Assembly: GCF_012221945.1 (NCBI RefSeq) | Contig: NZ_CP032549.1 | Coordinates: forward strand, 2,480,001 to 2,544,000 | Length of the DNA stretch: 64,000 nucleotides | Direction: 5' to 3' | From: Glutamicibacter mishrai | Lineage (GTDB): Bacteria > Actinomycetota > Actinomycetes > Actinomycetales > Micrococcaceae | Part shown: positions 29,946 through 38,595 of the stretch, in pieces | How the letters are laid out: the number at the start of each line of letters is the position of its first letter | Position numbering within the stretch: the first letter of the stretch is position 1 | The notes under the pieces: model-generated | Told to the model about the DNA's origin: nothing | Databases searched by the model: none | The model's input: only the letters and a program-made list of their open reading frames with translations | Program-made: the position numbers and the translations under genes

Positions 29946-31156
29946 TGACTGGCTTCAACACCCAGGCCGTCCACGCCGGCCAGCACAAGGACCCGCACAC
30001 CGGCGCGGTCGTCCCGCCGATCTACCAGACCAGCACCTTCATCCAAGACGGCATCAACGTGCTGCGTTCCGGGCACGAATACTCCCGCGGCTCCAACCCG
30101 ACCCGCGACGGTTTCCAGGATCAGCTCACCGCCCTGGAAGGCGGGGCCGCCGGATTCGCTTTCGCCTCGGGCATCGCGGCCGAAGACGCCCTGCTGCGTG
30201 CGGTGCTCGAACCGGGCGACCACATCATCCTCGGTGCCGACGGCTACGGCGGCACCAATCGGTTGATCTCCAAGCTGCACAGCAAGTGGGGGATCACCTC
30301 CTCGGCGGTGGATATCACCAACCTGGACTCGGTGCGCGCCGCCGTGCAGCCGAACACCGCACTGCTCTGGGTGGAAACCCCCTCCAACCCGCTGCTGGGC
30401 ATCGCCGATCTGGCCGGCTGGGCTGCCATCGCCCGCGAGCAGGGTGCCCTGCTGGTCGTGGATAATACCTTCGCCACTCCTTATCTGCAGCGCCCGCTGG
30501 ATTTTGGAGCCCACGCGGTGGTCCACTCCACCACCAAGTACATCGGCGGGCACTCCGATGTGCTGGGAGGTGCGGTCATCGTGGCCGATCACCTCTTCCG
30601 CGGGCAATCCCTGGCCGAAGCGGTGGGCTACCAGCAGTTCGCCGGGGGAGCGGTGGCCGGACCGCAGGATTCCTACCTGGCCGCCCGCGGACTGAAAACC
30701 CTAGGCCTGCGCATGGAACGCCACTGCGCCACCGCTTCCACGCTGGCCCGCTGGCTCGATGCGCAGCCCGAGGTCACCCGGGTCTACTACCCGGGGCTTG
30801 AGAACCACCCGGGCCACGAGCTGGCTGCCCGCCAGCAGCACGGTTTTGGCGGCATCGTCTCGGTGGCCCTGAAGGACGAGGCGTCCGCCCGCGCCTTCGC
30901 CGAATCCATGGAGTACTTCCAGCTTTCGGTGTCCCTGGGCGGGGTGGAATCCCTGGTCTGCTATCCGCGCGAAATGACCCACGCTTCGCTGATCGGCACC
31001 GAGCTGGAGATCCCGGCCAATCTGGTCCGCCTCTCGGTGGGCATCGAAGAGGTCGAAGATCTGATCGCCGATCTGCAACGCGGGCTGGCCGCGGCCCGCG
31101 CTGCGTCCAAACCGGTCGTCACCCGGGTACGTGAAAAGACTCTGGAAAACGCCTGA
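29945..31156 (+). CDS. Cystathionine gamma-synthase/gamma-lyase family PLP enzyme
   Basis: A 403-residue member of the Cys/Met metabolism PLP family. TQAVHAGQHKDPHTGAVVPP and YSRGSNPTRDGFQDQLTALE are N-terminal hallmarks, VVDNTFATPYLQRPL precedes the PLP Lys in HSTTKYIGGHSD, and SLGGVESLVCYP near residue 340 is typical of cystathionine synthases and lyases. The start overlaps the previous stop: ATG at 29942 and 29945 are both possible, with AAGGAG 1-4 bases upstream; 29945 has the better spacing. The pair forms an operon under the SAM riboswitch. Synthase versus lyase activity cannot be separated from sequence alone. Confidence 0.88.
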   Translation: MTGFNTQAVHAGQHKDPHTGAVVPPIYQTSTFIQDGINVLRSGHEYSRGSNPTRDGFQDQLTALEGGAAGFAFASGIAAEDALLRAVLEPGDHIILGADGYGGTNRLISKLHSKWGITSSAVDITNLDSVRAAVQPNTALLWVETPSNPLLGIADLAGWAAIAREQGALLVVDNTFATPYLQRPLDFGAHAVVHSTTKYIGGHSDVLGGAVIVADHLFRGQSLAEAVGYQQFAGGAVAGPQDSYLAARGLKTLGLRMERHCATASTLARWLDAQPEVTRVYYPGLENHPGHELAARQQHGFGGIVSVALKDEASARAFAESMEYFQLSVSLGGVESLVCYPREMTHASLIGTELEIPANLVRLSVGIEEVEDLIADLQRGLAAARAASKPVVTRVREKTLENA

Positions 31157-31209
31157 TCGCATCGAACCGCGATGATCGGGCGGCGTGCCCCAACCCTGGA
31201 GAATAGTAG

Positions 31210-32094
31210 ATGGGGAAGGGTGGAGACATGATCGGAATTCTCAATCGGCTCATCGAGCATATCGAGGCGAATCTGCGCGAGCAGATCAACCTCGCTGAGC
31301 TGGTGCGCGCCGAAGGCACCACCGAATACCACGTGCGGCGGATGTTCTCCTCGCTGGCCGGCATGCCGGTCTCCGAGTACATCCGCCGGCGCCGCATGAC
31401 CCAGGCCGCCGCGGACCTGCTCACAGGCGAGGACCTGCTGAGCATCGCGATCCGCTACGGATATGGCTCGGCCGAAGCATTTGGCCGGGCCTTCCGAGCT
31501 GTCCACGGCGCGTCCGTGGGTGATATCCGCGAGAATGGCGGCCCCCTTCGAAGCCAACCAATTATCAGGTTCAGCCTGCACGTCGAAGGGAATCGCCCCA
31601 TGGATGCACGAATAACAGAACGAGAGAACTTCCAGCTCATCGGATACGCCGCGCAGGTACCGCTGATCCATCACGGTGCCAACCCGCACATCCAAGAGCA
31701 CATCGCCTCCATCCCGGTGGCCGAACATGCCCGGCTCAAGGAACTCTCAGCCGCCGATCCGGCAGGCTTGCTGCAGGTCAGCGACCAGGTTGATGCGGAC
31801 TACCAGGAAGGCAGCGAGCTGACCTACCTGCACGGGGTCGCGGTGCCCGCAGGCCCGGTGCCCGAAGACCTGGATTCCATCCAAGTTCCCGCCGGCCACT
31901 GGGTGGTTTTCAGCGTGACCGGGCCCTACCCGGCGGCCTTGCAGGAGCTCTGGGCCTCCACCGCCACCTCGTGGTTCCCGTCCAACCCGTGGCGATTGCG
32001 TCCCGGCCCGTCCATTGTTGCCGTGCTCGATCGGGCCGCTGATTTCAGCACCGCCACCTGCGAGCTGTGGTTCCCGGTGGAAGCCGACCGCTAG
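31210..32094 (+). CDS. AraC-family regulator with GyrI-like effector domain
   Basis: A 294-residue protein. Residues 10-110 are an AraC-type double helix-turn-helix (LIEHIEANLREQINLAELV, RRRRMTQAAADLLTGEDLL, IAIRYGYGSAEAFGRAFRAVHG). Residues 135-294 are a GyrI/Rob-like small-molecule-binding domain (FQLIGYAAQVPLI, VPAGHWVVFSVTGPYPAALQELW, ATCELWFPV). Proteins of this layout often sense drugs or hydrophobic compounds. ATG at 31210 has GGAG about 9 bases upstream; an ATG at 31228 is an alternative. It stands alone after the PLP operon, with a strong hairpin following. Confidence 0.88.
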   Translation: MGKGGDMIGILNRLIEHIEANLREQINLAELVRAEGTTEYHVRRMFSSLAGMPVSEYIRRRRMTQAAADLLTGEDLLSIAIRYGYGSAEAFGRAFRAVHGASVGDIRENGGPLRSQPIIRFSLHVEGNRPMDARITERENFQLIGYAAQVPLIHHGANPHIQEHIASIPVAEHARLKELSAADPAGLLQVSDQVDADYQEGSELTYLHGVAVPAGPVPEDLDSIQVPAGHWVVFSVTGPYPAALQELWASTATSWFPSNPWRLRPGPSIVAVLDRAADFSTATCELWFPVEADR

Positions 32095-32115
32095 GCTTAT
32101 CCACACCTCGTCACT

Positions 32116-32149
32116 GCATGCCCCGCGTCGTATCTTGCGCGGGGCATGC
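32116..32149 (+). terminator. Hairpin after the AraC-family gene
   Basis: A perfect 12-base inverted repeat (GCATGCCCCGCG at 32116-32127 with its complement at 32138-32149) surrounds a 10-base loop just after the AraC-family stop. No strong T-run follows, so its strength as a terminator is uncertain. An ATG inside it (32146) is a poor choice for the next gene's start. Confidence 0.55.
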
Positions 32150-32157
32150 TCGTTCCT

Positions 32158-32694
32158 ATGGACACAGCGCAGGCACTGAAGAATCTGGCTGAGGCGGGAC
32201 AACTGATCGCCTCAGCCACTGCTGTGCTTTCCGGCGATCTTCTCGCCGGCCACGCCGCCTACTTCGCTTGGCTCACCGAGCACATCGGCCAACAGCAGGC
32301 CCGCGCCCAGATCGAGGCTGCCCACGCGGTGCGCCGCACCGGCGCGCACAAGCTGGACCGGGAATCCTTCCAAGCCATCACCGATGCCGGCACCAACCCC
32401 ACGATCGAGCAGATCGAAGCCGCTGCCGGCCGCACCACCACCGGGCGCACCCATTTCAAGAGCGCCCGCGGCCTGATGCAGGACTGGCTGGATATCCCGA
32501 GTAGCACCGCCGGAAACCGGCTGATCCAGGCCGACTGCCTGATCGGTGGGATCGATGACGCGGGGCTTCCGCTGGATCCCTGGCTGCCTGAGCTGGCCGA
32601 GCAATTTGCCGATCCGTCCGTGGATCCGCGCCTGGTCGCAGCCGCCGCCCTCAAGCTGACGAGTGTCACAACGGAAGAAATTAGGGAGGACTAA
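32158..32694 (+). CDS. DUF222/13E12-like N-terminal fragment
   Basis: A 178-residue protein resembling the N-terminal part of actinobacterial DUF222 (13E12-type) HNH endonucleases, with stretches such as ATAVLSGDLLAGHAAYFAWL, RRTGAHKLDRESFQA, GRTTTGRTHFKSARGLMQDW and FADPSVDPRLVAAAALKL. Full-length members are typically more than 400 residues and end in an HNH domain, which is absent here. It therefore looks truncated at the left edge of the second accessory patch. ATG at 32158 is preferred because the upstream ATG (32146) is inside a hairpin. Family call by motif recall; a stand-alone short gene is possible. Confidence 0.5.
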   Translation: MDTAQALKNLAEAGQLIASATAVLSGDLLAGHAAYFAWLTEHIGQQQARAQIEAAHAVRRTGAHKLDRESFQAITDAGTNPTIEQIEAAAGRTTTGRTHFKSARGLMQDWLDIPSSTAGNRLIQADCLIGGIDDAGLPLDPWLPELAEQFADPSVDPRLVAAAALKLTSVTTEEIRED

Positions 32695-33109
32695 GCCGTG
32701 TGATCGCCGTAGCCCGAACCGCAATTGCCGGACACGATATCGTTTTTTGTTGACATGAAGTTGAAGCGCTCAGGAGGCGCGCCTTTGGGCCGGGGTAAAG
32801 CTAAATCATCCGCGAAAAACCAGACGAAAATGCCGACAGGTTTGGACGACGAATATTAGACGATGGTTGCCTCTGCCGAAGGGTACAGTCCACTATGAAC
32901 CAGCGCGAGATATGATGTTTAGAAGTACATGTGGTGGAGAACTGAACGTATCCTGTCGATTATCGAAAAATGTCTAGGATTCTCAACTGATTCAATGTCG
33001 GGCAGGGGATGAACTAAGTTTCAACTCAGCGTCTTGTTGTCCAGGAGACTTGTGATTTTCGCAATAATCTCACGCCCATCTTGTTGTTAACGAGGAATAG
33101 AATTTAGGT
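32695..33109. other. Gene-poor stretch at the left edge of the second accessory patch
   Basis: About 415 bases without a convincing gene; composition falls from GC-rich to AT-rich. A 34-codon open frame (ATG near 32755, basic, ending GLDDEY) is visible but has no supporting signal, and I do not annotate it as a gene. The stretch may be the junction of inserted DNA. Confidence 0.4.
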
Positions 33110-33751
33110 ATGAATCTGCGCGATGCAGAGAACGACGGCAACCCATTCAACAATCGAACCGTGGGTCAGCCTATCTACGAAGTTGCATTGACCTCATCGT
33201 TGCGTAAGAACGCGAAGCTGTTACTTCCACCTGGGCCCGGGCGTAGCGTAGTAGTTATACCTGAAGCCGCTATCGGACGAGGTCGACCAGATGTTCTTTT
33301 GGTGGTCGTTTCCATTAGTTCTCTACATTCTTACATTCATTCTGGGCTGAAGATTTATTCTTTGAATCATGCGAGAGAGATAACATCAAAATTGTTAGAT
33401 TCTAATCAGATGAAGAAGAAAAATCCGTTCGACGGATGGACGCGGAATTCATTCCGTCAGTTCTCAAATTCCGTGAATAATTCACTTGCAGTTGAAGCGA
33501 AAATTAAAGACTGGAAACAAGCGGTGCGACAAGCCAGCAGATTCAAGCACCTAGCCCATCGCTCAGCAATTATGATGCCAAATGCGCGTTTGTCAGAACG
33601 CCTTAACCCGTATTTAAAAACCTACGACCTTGGGTTAATTAGTTTTAGTGGAGCTGAGCCTACATGGATTGAACCAGCGCACAAGCAATTCCTGCGTCCC
33701 GAAAATCAACTTTGGCTCCTTGAATTAGCCGCGCGACAATTTAAAAATTAA
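33110..33751 (+). CDS. PD-(D/E)XK-like predicted nuclease
   Basis: A 213-residue protein of no family known to me by name. Three positions fit a PD-(D/E)XK nuclease: Asp61 in GRGRPDVLLVVV, then Glu129 and Lys131 in LAVEAKIKDWKQAVRQASR, the pattern of a restriction-endonuclease fold. The helix after the EXK strand contains Gln141, also common in the fold. AT-rich codon use relative to flanking core genes suggests acquisition. ATG start. Its stop codon overlaps that of the convergent neighbour by 4 bases. The neighbourhood (kinase operon, DUF4238-like gene) suggests a defence role, but the nuclease call is inference. Confidence 0.55.
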   Translation: MNLRDAENDGNPFNNRTVGQPIYEVALTSSLRKNAKLLLPPGPGRSVVVIPEAAIGRGRPDVLLVVVSISSLHSYIHSGLKIYSLNHAREITSKLLDSNQMKKKNPFDGWTRNSFRQFSNSVNNSLAVEAKIKDWKQAVRQASRFKHLAHRSAIMMPNARLSERLNPYLKTYDLGLISFSGAEPTWIEPAHKQFLRPENQLWLLELAARQFKN

Positions 33752-34917
33752 ATTCCTTCGGAATTTCTGAACGCACTGATTGCTTCCGATAAAATCTGTA
33801 ATTTTATGGTGTAAGATCCCTCGAAAATCAGGTTTTGTCGGCCCAAGTCTTCAAACAATTGGAGACTTTGCTGTATCCACGACTCGACTGTATCAAGTCT
33901 ATCTGGAATACTGAGATTAGTCAGAATTGAAACAAGATCACCCATGCTAACCATATGGTGTTTTTGTGAAATTCCACGTTTCCAATATTCTGCATCACTC
34001 ATATATTCTTGGAAGAGTGCATCAGCTCTAGACTTTGGAATTAAGTGACTTGCGCCGACGCTCGAAATGACACTTAATTCACCATCTAGGCGGAGGGGGC
34101 TGAGTAGGGTACTGACGAAGCGGCGGGGTATTGGTTGCGCACCACCCGATTTTGGTCGCCATTTGTCTATGCTGAATCTTCTAAGTGAATTGTGCCAACC
34201 TGTGGCCACGCCAGTAGCACCAACAGCAAGGCCAAGAAGGCCTTCTATATCTGAATACCCCCATATGAGCTCGTAGCCGTTGATCTCTGTCAAGGTGTAG
34301 ATCATCCTCATGGCATTAGCTAAATGATTAGGCGCCCAGCCGGATGCTGGGTACGAAAGTGTGCCACGATGATTTGCTAAAAGGTAGAAACCATGAACAT
34401 CGATCGTAGTAATTTCATCTAGCCAGTCATTAATTTGTTCCCAGCCAGCGAATGCAATTTCTTCGAAAACGATGGAAGCATATACTTCTTTTTCGCTCCA
34501 AGTTTCAGCAGCTGCCCTAGCATACTGAATCCCAAGCGGTGTCCAAATGTCTTCAAAAGAAGATTGCAGTATTGATGGGGCGATTAATGAGTTAGTACCT
34601 AAGGAATTGTTCGCTTGCTCAACTGCGGTTAGTACTTTCTGAACGTCTCCTGGAGACTGAGACCATCGGATGGGGGAGAAACTGAGCCCGTTTGAGCTGT
34701 GGCAACGACCCGCGAGTCCAACGCCATCTGTATACAGATAAGTCTGAGGATCTAGGAGTGGTTGGACACCAAGACTCTTTAAATGCGTTGCCGTTTGTGC
34801 TAATCCCTCAGGCGTTTCATCTGTCGGGCTAAGTATCACGGATGAGACGGTCGTATGCTCAGAAACGTAGTCGAGTTTGTCTGATTTTCCGTAACCGTGC
34901 TGAAGTATAAAGCTCAC
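33748..34917 (-). CDS. Hypothetical protein paired with Ser/Thr kinase
   Basis: A 389-residue protein with AT-rich codon use. The N-terminal third has alternating strands and helices (TTVSSVILSPTDETPEGLA, ATHLKSLGVQPLLDPQTYLY) like a TIM-barrel beginning, and the central part contains WDNSLRR-like WHNSLRRFSIDKWRP. The last 150 residues are helical. No catalytic motif is recognised. The GTG start shares its G with the TAG stop of the upstream kinase gene, so the two are translationally coupled and probably function together; this could be the kinase's substrate or effector. Confidence 0.6.
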   Translation of the reverse strand: MSFILQHGYGKSDKLDYVSEHTTVSSVILSPTDETPEGLAQTATHLKSLGVQPLLDPQTYLYTDGVGLAGRCHSSNGLSFSPIRWSQSPGDVQKVLTAVEQANNSLGTNSLIAPSILQSSFEDIWTPLGIQYARAAAETWSEKEVYASIVFEEIAFAGWEQINDWLDEITTIDVHGFYLLANHRGTLSYPASGWAPNHLANAMRMIYTLTEINGYELIWGYSDIEGLLGLAVGATGVATGWHNSLRRFSIDKWRPKSGGAQPIPRRFVSTLLSPLRLDGELSVISSVGASHLIPKSRADALFQEYMSDAEYWKRGISQKHHMVSMGDLVSILTNLSIPDRLDTVESWIQQSLQLFEDLGRQNLIFEGSYTIKLQILSEAISAFRNSEGI

Positions 34918-35795
34918 TATGACTTCTCCGAATCATTGAGATATTTAAGGGCTTGCTTGGCGGTCCTAAATCTTCTGTTTTGGCGCTCAGCCAAGCATCG
35001 ATCGATTACATCCTGAAGAACACGTTCACAGCCAAACTCCTTCAACTGACCAGGTTCATGGTTAATAAGGCGGTTGAAGTAGTTGTCAAAGGTCATCTGT
35101 GGGGAATCATAAAAGGGGTGCTTACCCGAAACAGCCTCAAATAGCACTATTCCTGCCGCGAATAAATCAGTTCGTGTATCTACCGAGCTTGATCCTCTTG
35201 GGTAAAACTGCTCCGGCGCAGCATACATGTTGGTCATAGGTGAGATGACCCCTGTTGCGGTAAGTGGATCCATCGTCAAGGCTTGGGCAATTCCTAGATC
35301 GAGAATCACAAAATCGCCATTAGCTGTTTGGCATATATTCGCAGGTTTAATGTCTCTGTGCACGATCGAGGCTGATTCGAGTGCAACTAACCCTTCCAGC
35401 AGATGCGTGGCGAGGGAGAATATCTCGTTGTTTGAAAGCTCGCGATTCTGAAGAATACCGTCTAAGGATCCACCTTCATAGTGTGGCTCGCCGTACCATA
35501 CTAATTCAGAACTTCCTATTTTTCTTTTATCGACAGGGGTATGCATTCGCACAATCCGAGGTGAATTGAGCGAGGACATGATTTGTATTTCTCGAATAAA
35601 TCTTTCGTCTAAAATGACTTCATCGCCTGGATCTGTGGCTTCGCCATATAGTACCTTGAGAACGAAATTGCTAGACCCGTCATTAGCGAGGAAGGCTGCT
35701 TTGAAGCTGCCTCTACCAATAGCTGGTGTCACAATCTTGTACTCTGGAAATGCTTCGACAACATCTTCATCAAGTAGCATATATTCCTCCGTCAT
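34917..35795 (-). CDS. Hanks-type Ser/Thr protein kinase
   Basis: A 292-residue cytosolic kinase. Visible motifs are a glycine loop (IGRGSFKAAFLA, 26-37), catalytic Lys47 (FVLKVL), HRDIKPAN (146-153) with the catalytic Asp, the metal-binding DLG (166-168, DLG in place of DFG), and AAPEQF (192-197). No transmembrane helix or PASTA domain follows, unlike PknB-type housekeeping kinases, so it is a kinase domain alone. It heads a two-gene operon with an unknown protein in the accessory patch. Stand-alone kinases of this form are found in phage-defence and toxin-antitoxin-like contexts; the role here is inferred from location. Confidence 0.86.
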   Translation of the reverse strand: MTEEYMLLDEDVVEAFPEYKIVTPAIGRGSFKAAFLANDGSSNFVLKVLYGEATDPGDEVILDERFIREIQIMSSLNSPRIVRMHTPVDKRKIGSSELVWYGEPHYEGGSLDGILQNRELSNNEIFSLATHLLEGLVALESASIVHRDIKPANICQTANGDFVILDLGIAQALTMDPLTATGVISPMTNMYAAPEQFYPRGSSSVDTRTDLFAAGIVLFEAVSGKHPFYDSPQMTFDNYFNRLINHEPGQLKEFGCERVLQDVIDRCLAERQNRRFRTAKQALKYLNDSEKS

Positions 35796-36202
35796 GAAAT
35801 TTATCCTAGCTCAAGATCAGGACCGATAGAACTTCTACCTATATTATTCATTTCTGGATTAAGTGTCATTCTGATTCTAACTTGTAGGCACAACCTTGTG
35901 CGATGTATAGGCGCAAGCCACAGCATTCAAGTTTCGACAATCTCGTAATGTTACCGTTGAACCCAAATACAGCGAATCAAGCGACTAAGACACTGTTGCT
36001 GAGGCGTCAGCATGGACCATTTTAGAATCTTTTCCGACTCCTTCCAAAGTTGAGCACTCTAGCTGGTGACTTATTGTTTTTCTAGTAGAACACTTAAGAT
36101 TGTTATCGGTGGGATGCGATAGTTTGTAACACCGTTTCATTTGCGCTTTGAGAGGAACTGAGGGTGTGGACATGTCCTCAGAAAATATGCAGGGTGGGAT
36201 AA
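35796..36202. other. Divergent intergenic region
   Basis: About 400 AT-rich bases between the divergent kinase and DUF4238-like genes. No gene is supported. It probably holds promoters for both directions; I could not fix any box with confidence. Confidence 0.4.
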
Positions 36203-36907
36203 ATGAGTAAGGTCAAGCGTGCGCATATGGTTTCAAGAGGATATCTGAAGCCGTGGAGTGATGGGCAAAATCGAGTTGAAGTCATCGATATCGATAAGCG
36301 TAAAGGGTTCACTACTGCGATCGGAAATGCAACTGTTGTCAATTATGCCTACGAGTCGGGCATCCTCAGGAATGATTTAGAAGGAGAATTTCAGAAAGTT
36401 GAAAGCGCTGGAATACCAAACTTGGTTAAACTTCGTGCTGGACATGCACTAGATAAAGAGGAAAAGCGGAAAACGGTTGATTTTCTTGATATGCACTTGA
36501 GCCGTGGCCGTTTCGCTAATCAAGTCGAAGTCTTGACACCTGCCCTAGTACTCAGGGCTGATAAGGATCCTGAAACGCTGTTGCTTAAACTTGGTGATCG
36601 ATTTCTTCTGTCCCAGTATGAGAAAGAGACACTAAGGCTTCCTGAATTGCAGCTTGAAGATTGGCCATGGGTGATTACGGAAACCCGTGGACTCATTACG
36701 GGAGACGGTGCTGTTCTCTTGTGGCATCGGGAAAAAGGTGGGCCGGTTGCTACCGTCAGTTTTCCGTTATCTCCTACGCAACTACTAGTAATCGGCGAGC
36801 CGCTTGCAATTTCAGGAACACAGTATCTGAATGATCGAGTCGGTGTGTGCAGTCGACGTTGGTTGGTAGGCTCAATAGGATCGTTGAATCTAGAGTGGGC
36901 CAAATAA
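36203..36907 (+). CDS. DUF4238-like protein
   Basis: A 234-residue protein whose N-terminus, KRAHMVSRGYLKPWSDGQNR, fits the opening of the DUF4238 family (usually His-rich, ...YLKxF). Later segments such as DFLDMHLSRGRFANQVE, PWVITETRGLITGDGAVLLW and FPLSPTQLLVIGEP also fit. DUF4238 proteins occur as single accessory genes and have no established activity. ATG start at 36203. Composition is AT-richer than the following core genes. It closes the second accessory patch. Confidence 0.68.
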   Translation: MSKVKRAHMVSRGYLKPWSDGQNRVEVIDIDKRKGFTTAIGNATVVNYAYESGILRNDLEGEFQKVESAGIPNLVKLRAGHALDKEEKRKTVDFLDMHLSRGRFANQVEVLTPALVLRADKDPETLLLKLGDRFLLSQYEKETLRLPELQLEDWPWVITETRGLITGDGAVLLWHREKGGPVATVSFPLSPTQLLVIGEPLAISGTQYLNDRVGVCSRRWLVGSIGSLNLEWAK

Positions 36908-37149
36908 TGAGTTCTCACCCGTAGTTGGCGAACGCGTTCGGGTATTCGATTGTCGGCAGAAGACCGATTGGGTTGCGAAAATTTGGTTAATCCCTTCTTT
37001 GGGCACATCAATCGAGGAATAGTCGATCTCGGCCATAATCTAGTCCTTGTAGTGGACATGTGCATGTATTTCAGAAAATTCTGGTTTCGGGGAGCCAATG
37101 CGTTTATGAATAATTGGTCCGGAAACCGTCTCTTCCAAGACCTTGAAGT

Positions 37150-37668
37150 TTAAGCGTTCGCCGCAAGGTGCTTGGCGGACAGTTCCAGGTAGTGATCGGC
37201 GTTGGTCTTCAACCCGGCCACTTCCTCATCGCTCAGTTCGCGGCGGACTTTGGCCGGGACGCCGGCAACCAGTGAGCGCGGTGGAACCTGCGTGCCTTCG
37301 AGCACCAGCGCACCGGCGGCCACGAGTGACTGCTCACCGATCACCGCGCCATTCATAATGGTCGCGCTCATTCCCACCAAGCAGCCGTCGCCTACGGTGG
37401 CGCCGTGCACCACTGCCGAGTGGCCGACGGATACGCCCGCGCCCAGCGTGCAAGGGAAGCCGGCGTCCGCGTGAAGCACGACGTTGTCCTGCAAGTTGGT
37501 GCCTTCGCCCACGCGAATCGGGGCGGAATCCCCGCGCACGGAAACCCCGTAGAACGCGCTGGCCCGATCGGCCAACACCACGTCCCCGCTCAGCACTGCA
37601 GTGGGTGCGACAAAAACGTCCTCGCCGAGAAGTGGGGTCGACCCGTCAATAGTAATAATGTGGCTCAT
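37150..37668 (-). CDS. Gamma-carbonic anhydrase family protein
   Basis: A 172-residue left-handed beta-helix protein. Hexapeptide-type repeats run through VFVAPTAVLSGDVVLADRAS, IRVGEGTNLQDNVVLHADAG and VSVGHSAVVHGATVGDGCLV. The histidines of VLHADAG, VGHSAVVHG match the zinc ligands of gamma-class carbonic anhydrases. The start at MSHIITIDG (37668) has GGGTGG upstream; the frame extends to 37734 with no better signal. It lies next to purU on the same strand; CO2/bicarbonate conversion is expected by family but some members are inactive. Confidence 0.87.
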   Translation of the reverse strand: MSHIITIDGSTPLLGEDVFVAPTAVLSGDVVLADRASAFYGVSVRGDSAPIRVGEGTNLQDNVVLHADAGFPCTLGAGVSVGHSAVVHGATVGDGCLVGMSATIMNGAVIGEQSLVAAGALVLEGTQVPPRSLVAGVPAKVRRELSDEEVAGLKTNADHYLELSAKHLAANA

Positions 37669-37705
37669 GCCACCCACTCTAATTGCCGCGGGGGCACGGT
37701 GCGAG

Positions 37706-38548
37706 TTACGAGAAGACGATGGTGCGCTGGCCATCGAGCATCACCCGGTGCTCGGCATGCCACTGCACGGCGCGGGTCAGCGTGCGGCCCTCCACGCTGC
37801 GCCCCAGCTCCACCAGCTGCTCGGCGGTGCGGGTGTGCGAGACGTGGGTGACTTCCTGGTCGATGATCGGGCCCTCGTCCAGGTCGGCGGTGACGTAGTG
37901 CGCGGTGGCGCCGATCAGCTTCACGCCGCGGGCGTAGGCCTGGTGGTAGGGCTTGGCACCCTTGAAAGACGGCAGGAAGGAGTGGTGGATGTTGATGACG
38001 CGCCCCTCCATCCGCTCGCACAGCGAATCCGAGAGGATCTGCATGTAGCGGGCGAGCACCACCAGTTCGATGTCGTAGTCTTCGGCGAGCTTCAGCAACT
38101 CCGCCTCGGCCTGCGACTTGTTCTCCTTGGTCACAGGCAGATGCACGAAGTCCACGCCGTAGAAATCAGCCATCGGCTTGAGATCCAGGTGGTTGGAGAC
38201 GATCACCGGCACCTCGATCGCCAACGTGCCCGCGCGCTGGGCGAAGAGCAGGTCGTTGAGCGCATGCCCGGCTTTGGAACACATGATCATGGTGCGCACC
38301 CGATCTTCCGCGTCGGCTACCTTCAGCGTCATCGCGAACTGGTCGCGGATCGGGGCCAGCGATGCGCGTGCCTGTTCCAGCGACTGCTCGGTCTCCACTT
38401 CAATGCGCATGAAGAACGTTCCGGTCTCGGGGGAGAGGAACTGCTGGGACTCGGTGATATTGCAACCGGCACCCAAAAGACCTCCCGAAATGGCGTGGAC
38501 AATGCCCGGGCGGTCGATGCAAGACAGGGTGACGATGTACTGGTTCAT
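37706..38548 (-). CDS. purU: Formyltetrahydrofolate deformylase
   Basis: A 280-residue enzyme that hydrolyses 10-formyl-THF to formate and THF, balancing the one-carbon pool for purine synthesis. The N-terminal ACT domain (YIVTLSCIDRPGIVHAISG) precedes a formyltransferase-like domain with the catalytic Asn/His/Asp set in NIHHSFLPSFKGAKPYHQA, KLIGATAHYVT and DLDEGPIIDQE. Start at MNQYIVTL (38548); a TTG at 38575 extends the frame. It lies near folD, which handles adjacent folate interconversions, though on the other strand with one gene between. Confidence 0.95.
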   Translation of the reverse strand: MNQYIVTLSCIDRPGIVHAISGGLLGAGCNITESQQFLSPETGTFFMRIEVETEQSLEQARASLAPIRDQFAMTLKVADAEDRVRTMIMCSKAGHALNDLLFAQRAGTLAIEVPVIVSNHLDLKPMADFYGVDFVHLPVTKENKSQAEAELLKLAEDYDIELVVLARYMQILSDSLCERMEGRVINIHHSFLPSFKGAKPYHQAYARGVKLIGATAHYVTADLDEGPIIDQEVTHVSHTRTAEQLVELGRSVEGRTLTRAVQWHAEHRVMLDGQRTIVFS

Positions 38549-38595
38549 GGATTCTAAGGTAGCGCCCGCCAGCAATTTTCTGCCAATTCAGTGAG

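Noticed and set aside
32755..32859. 34-codon open frame with a basic N-terminus
   Set aside because: No clear ribosome site, no recognised motif, and such short frames are expected by chance.
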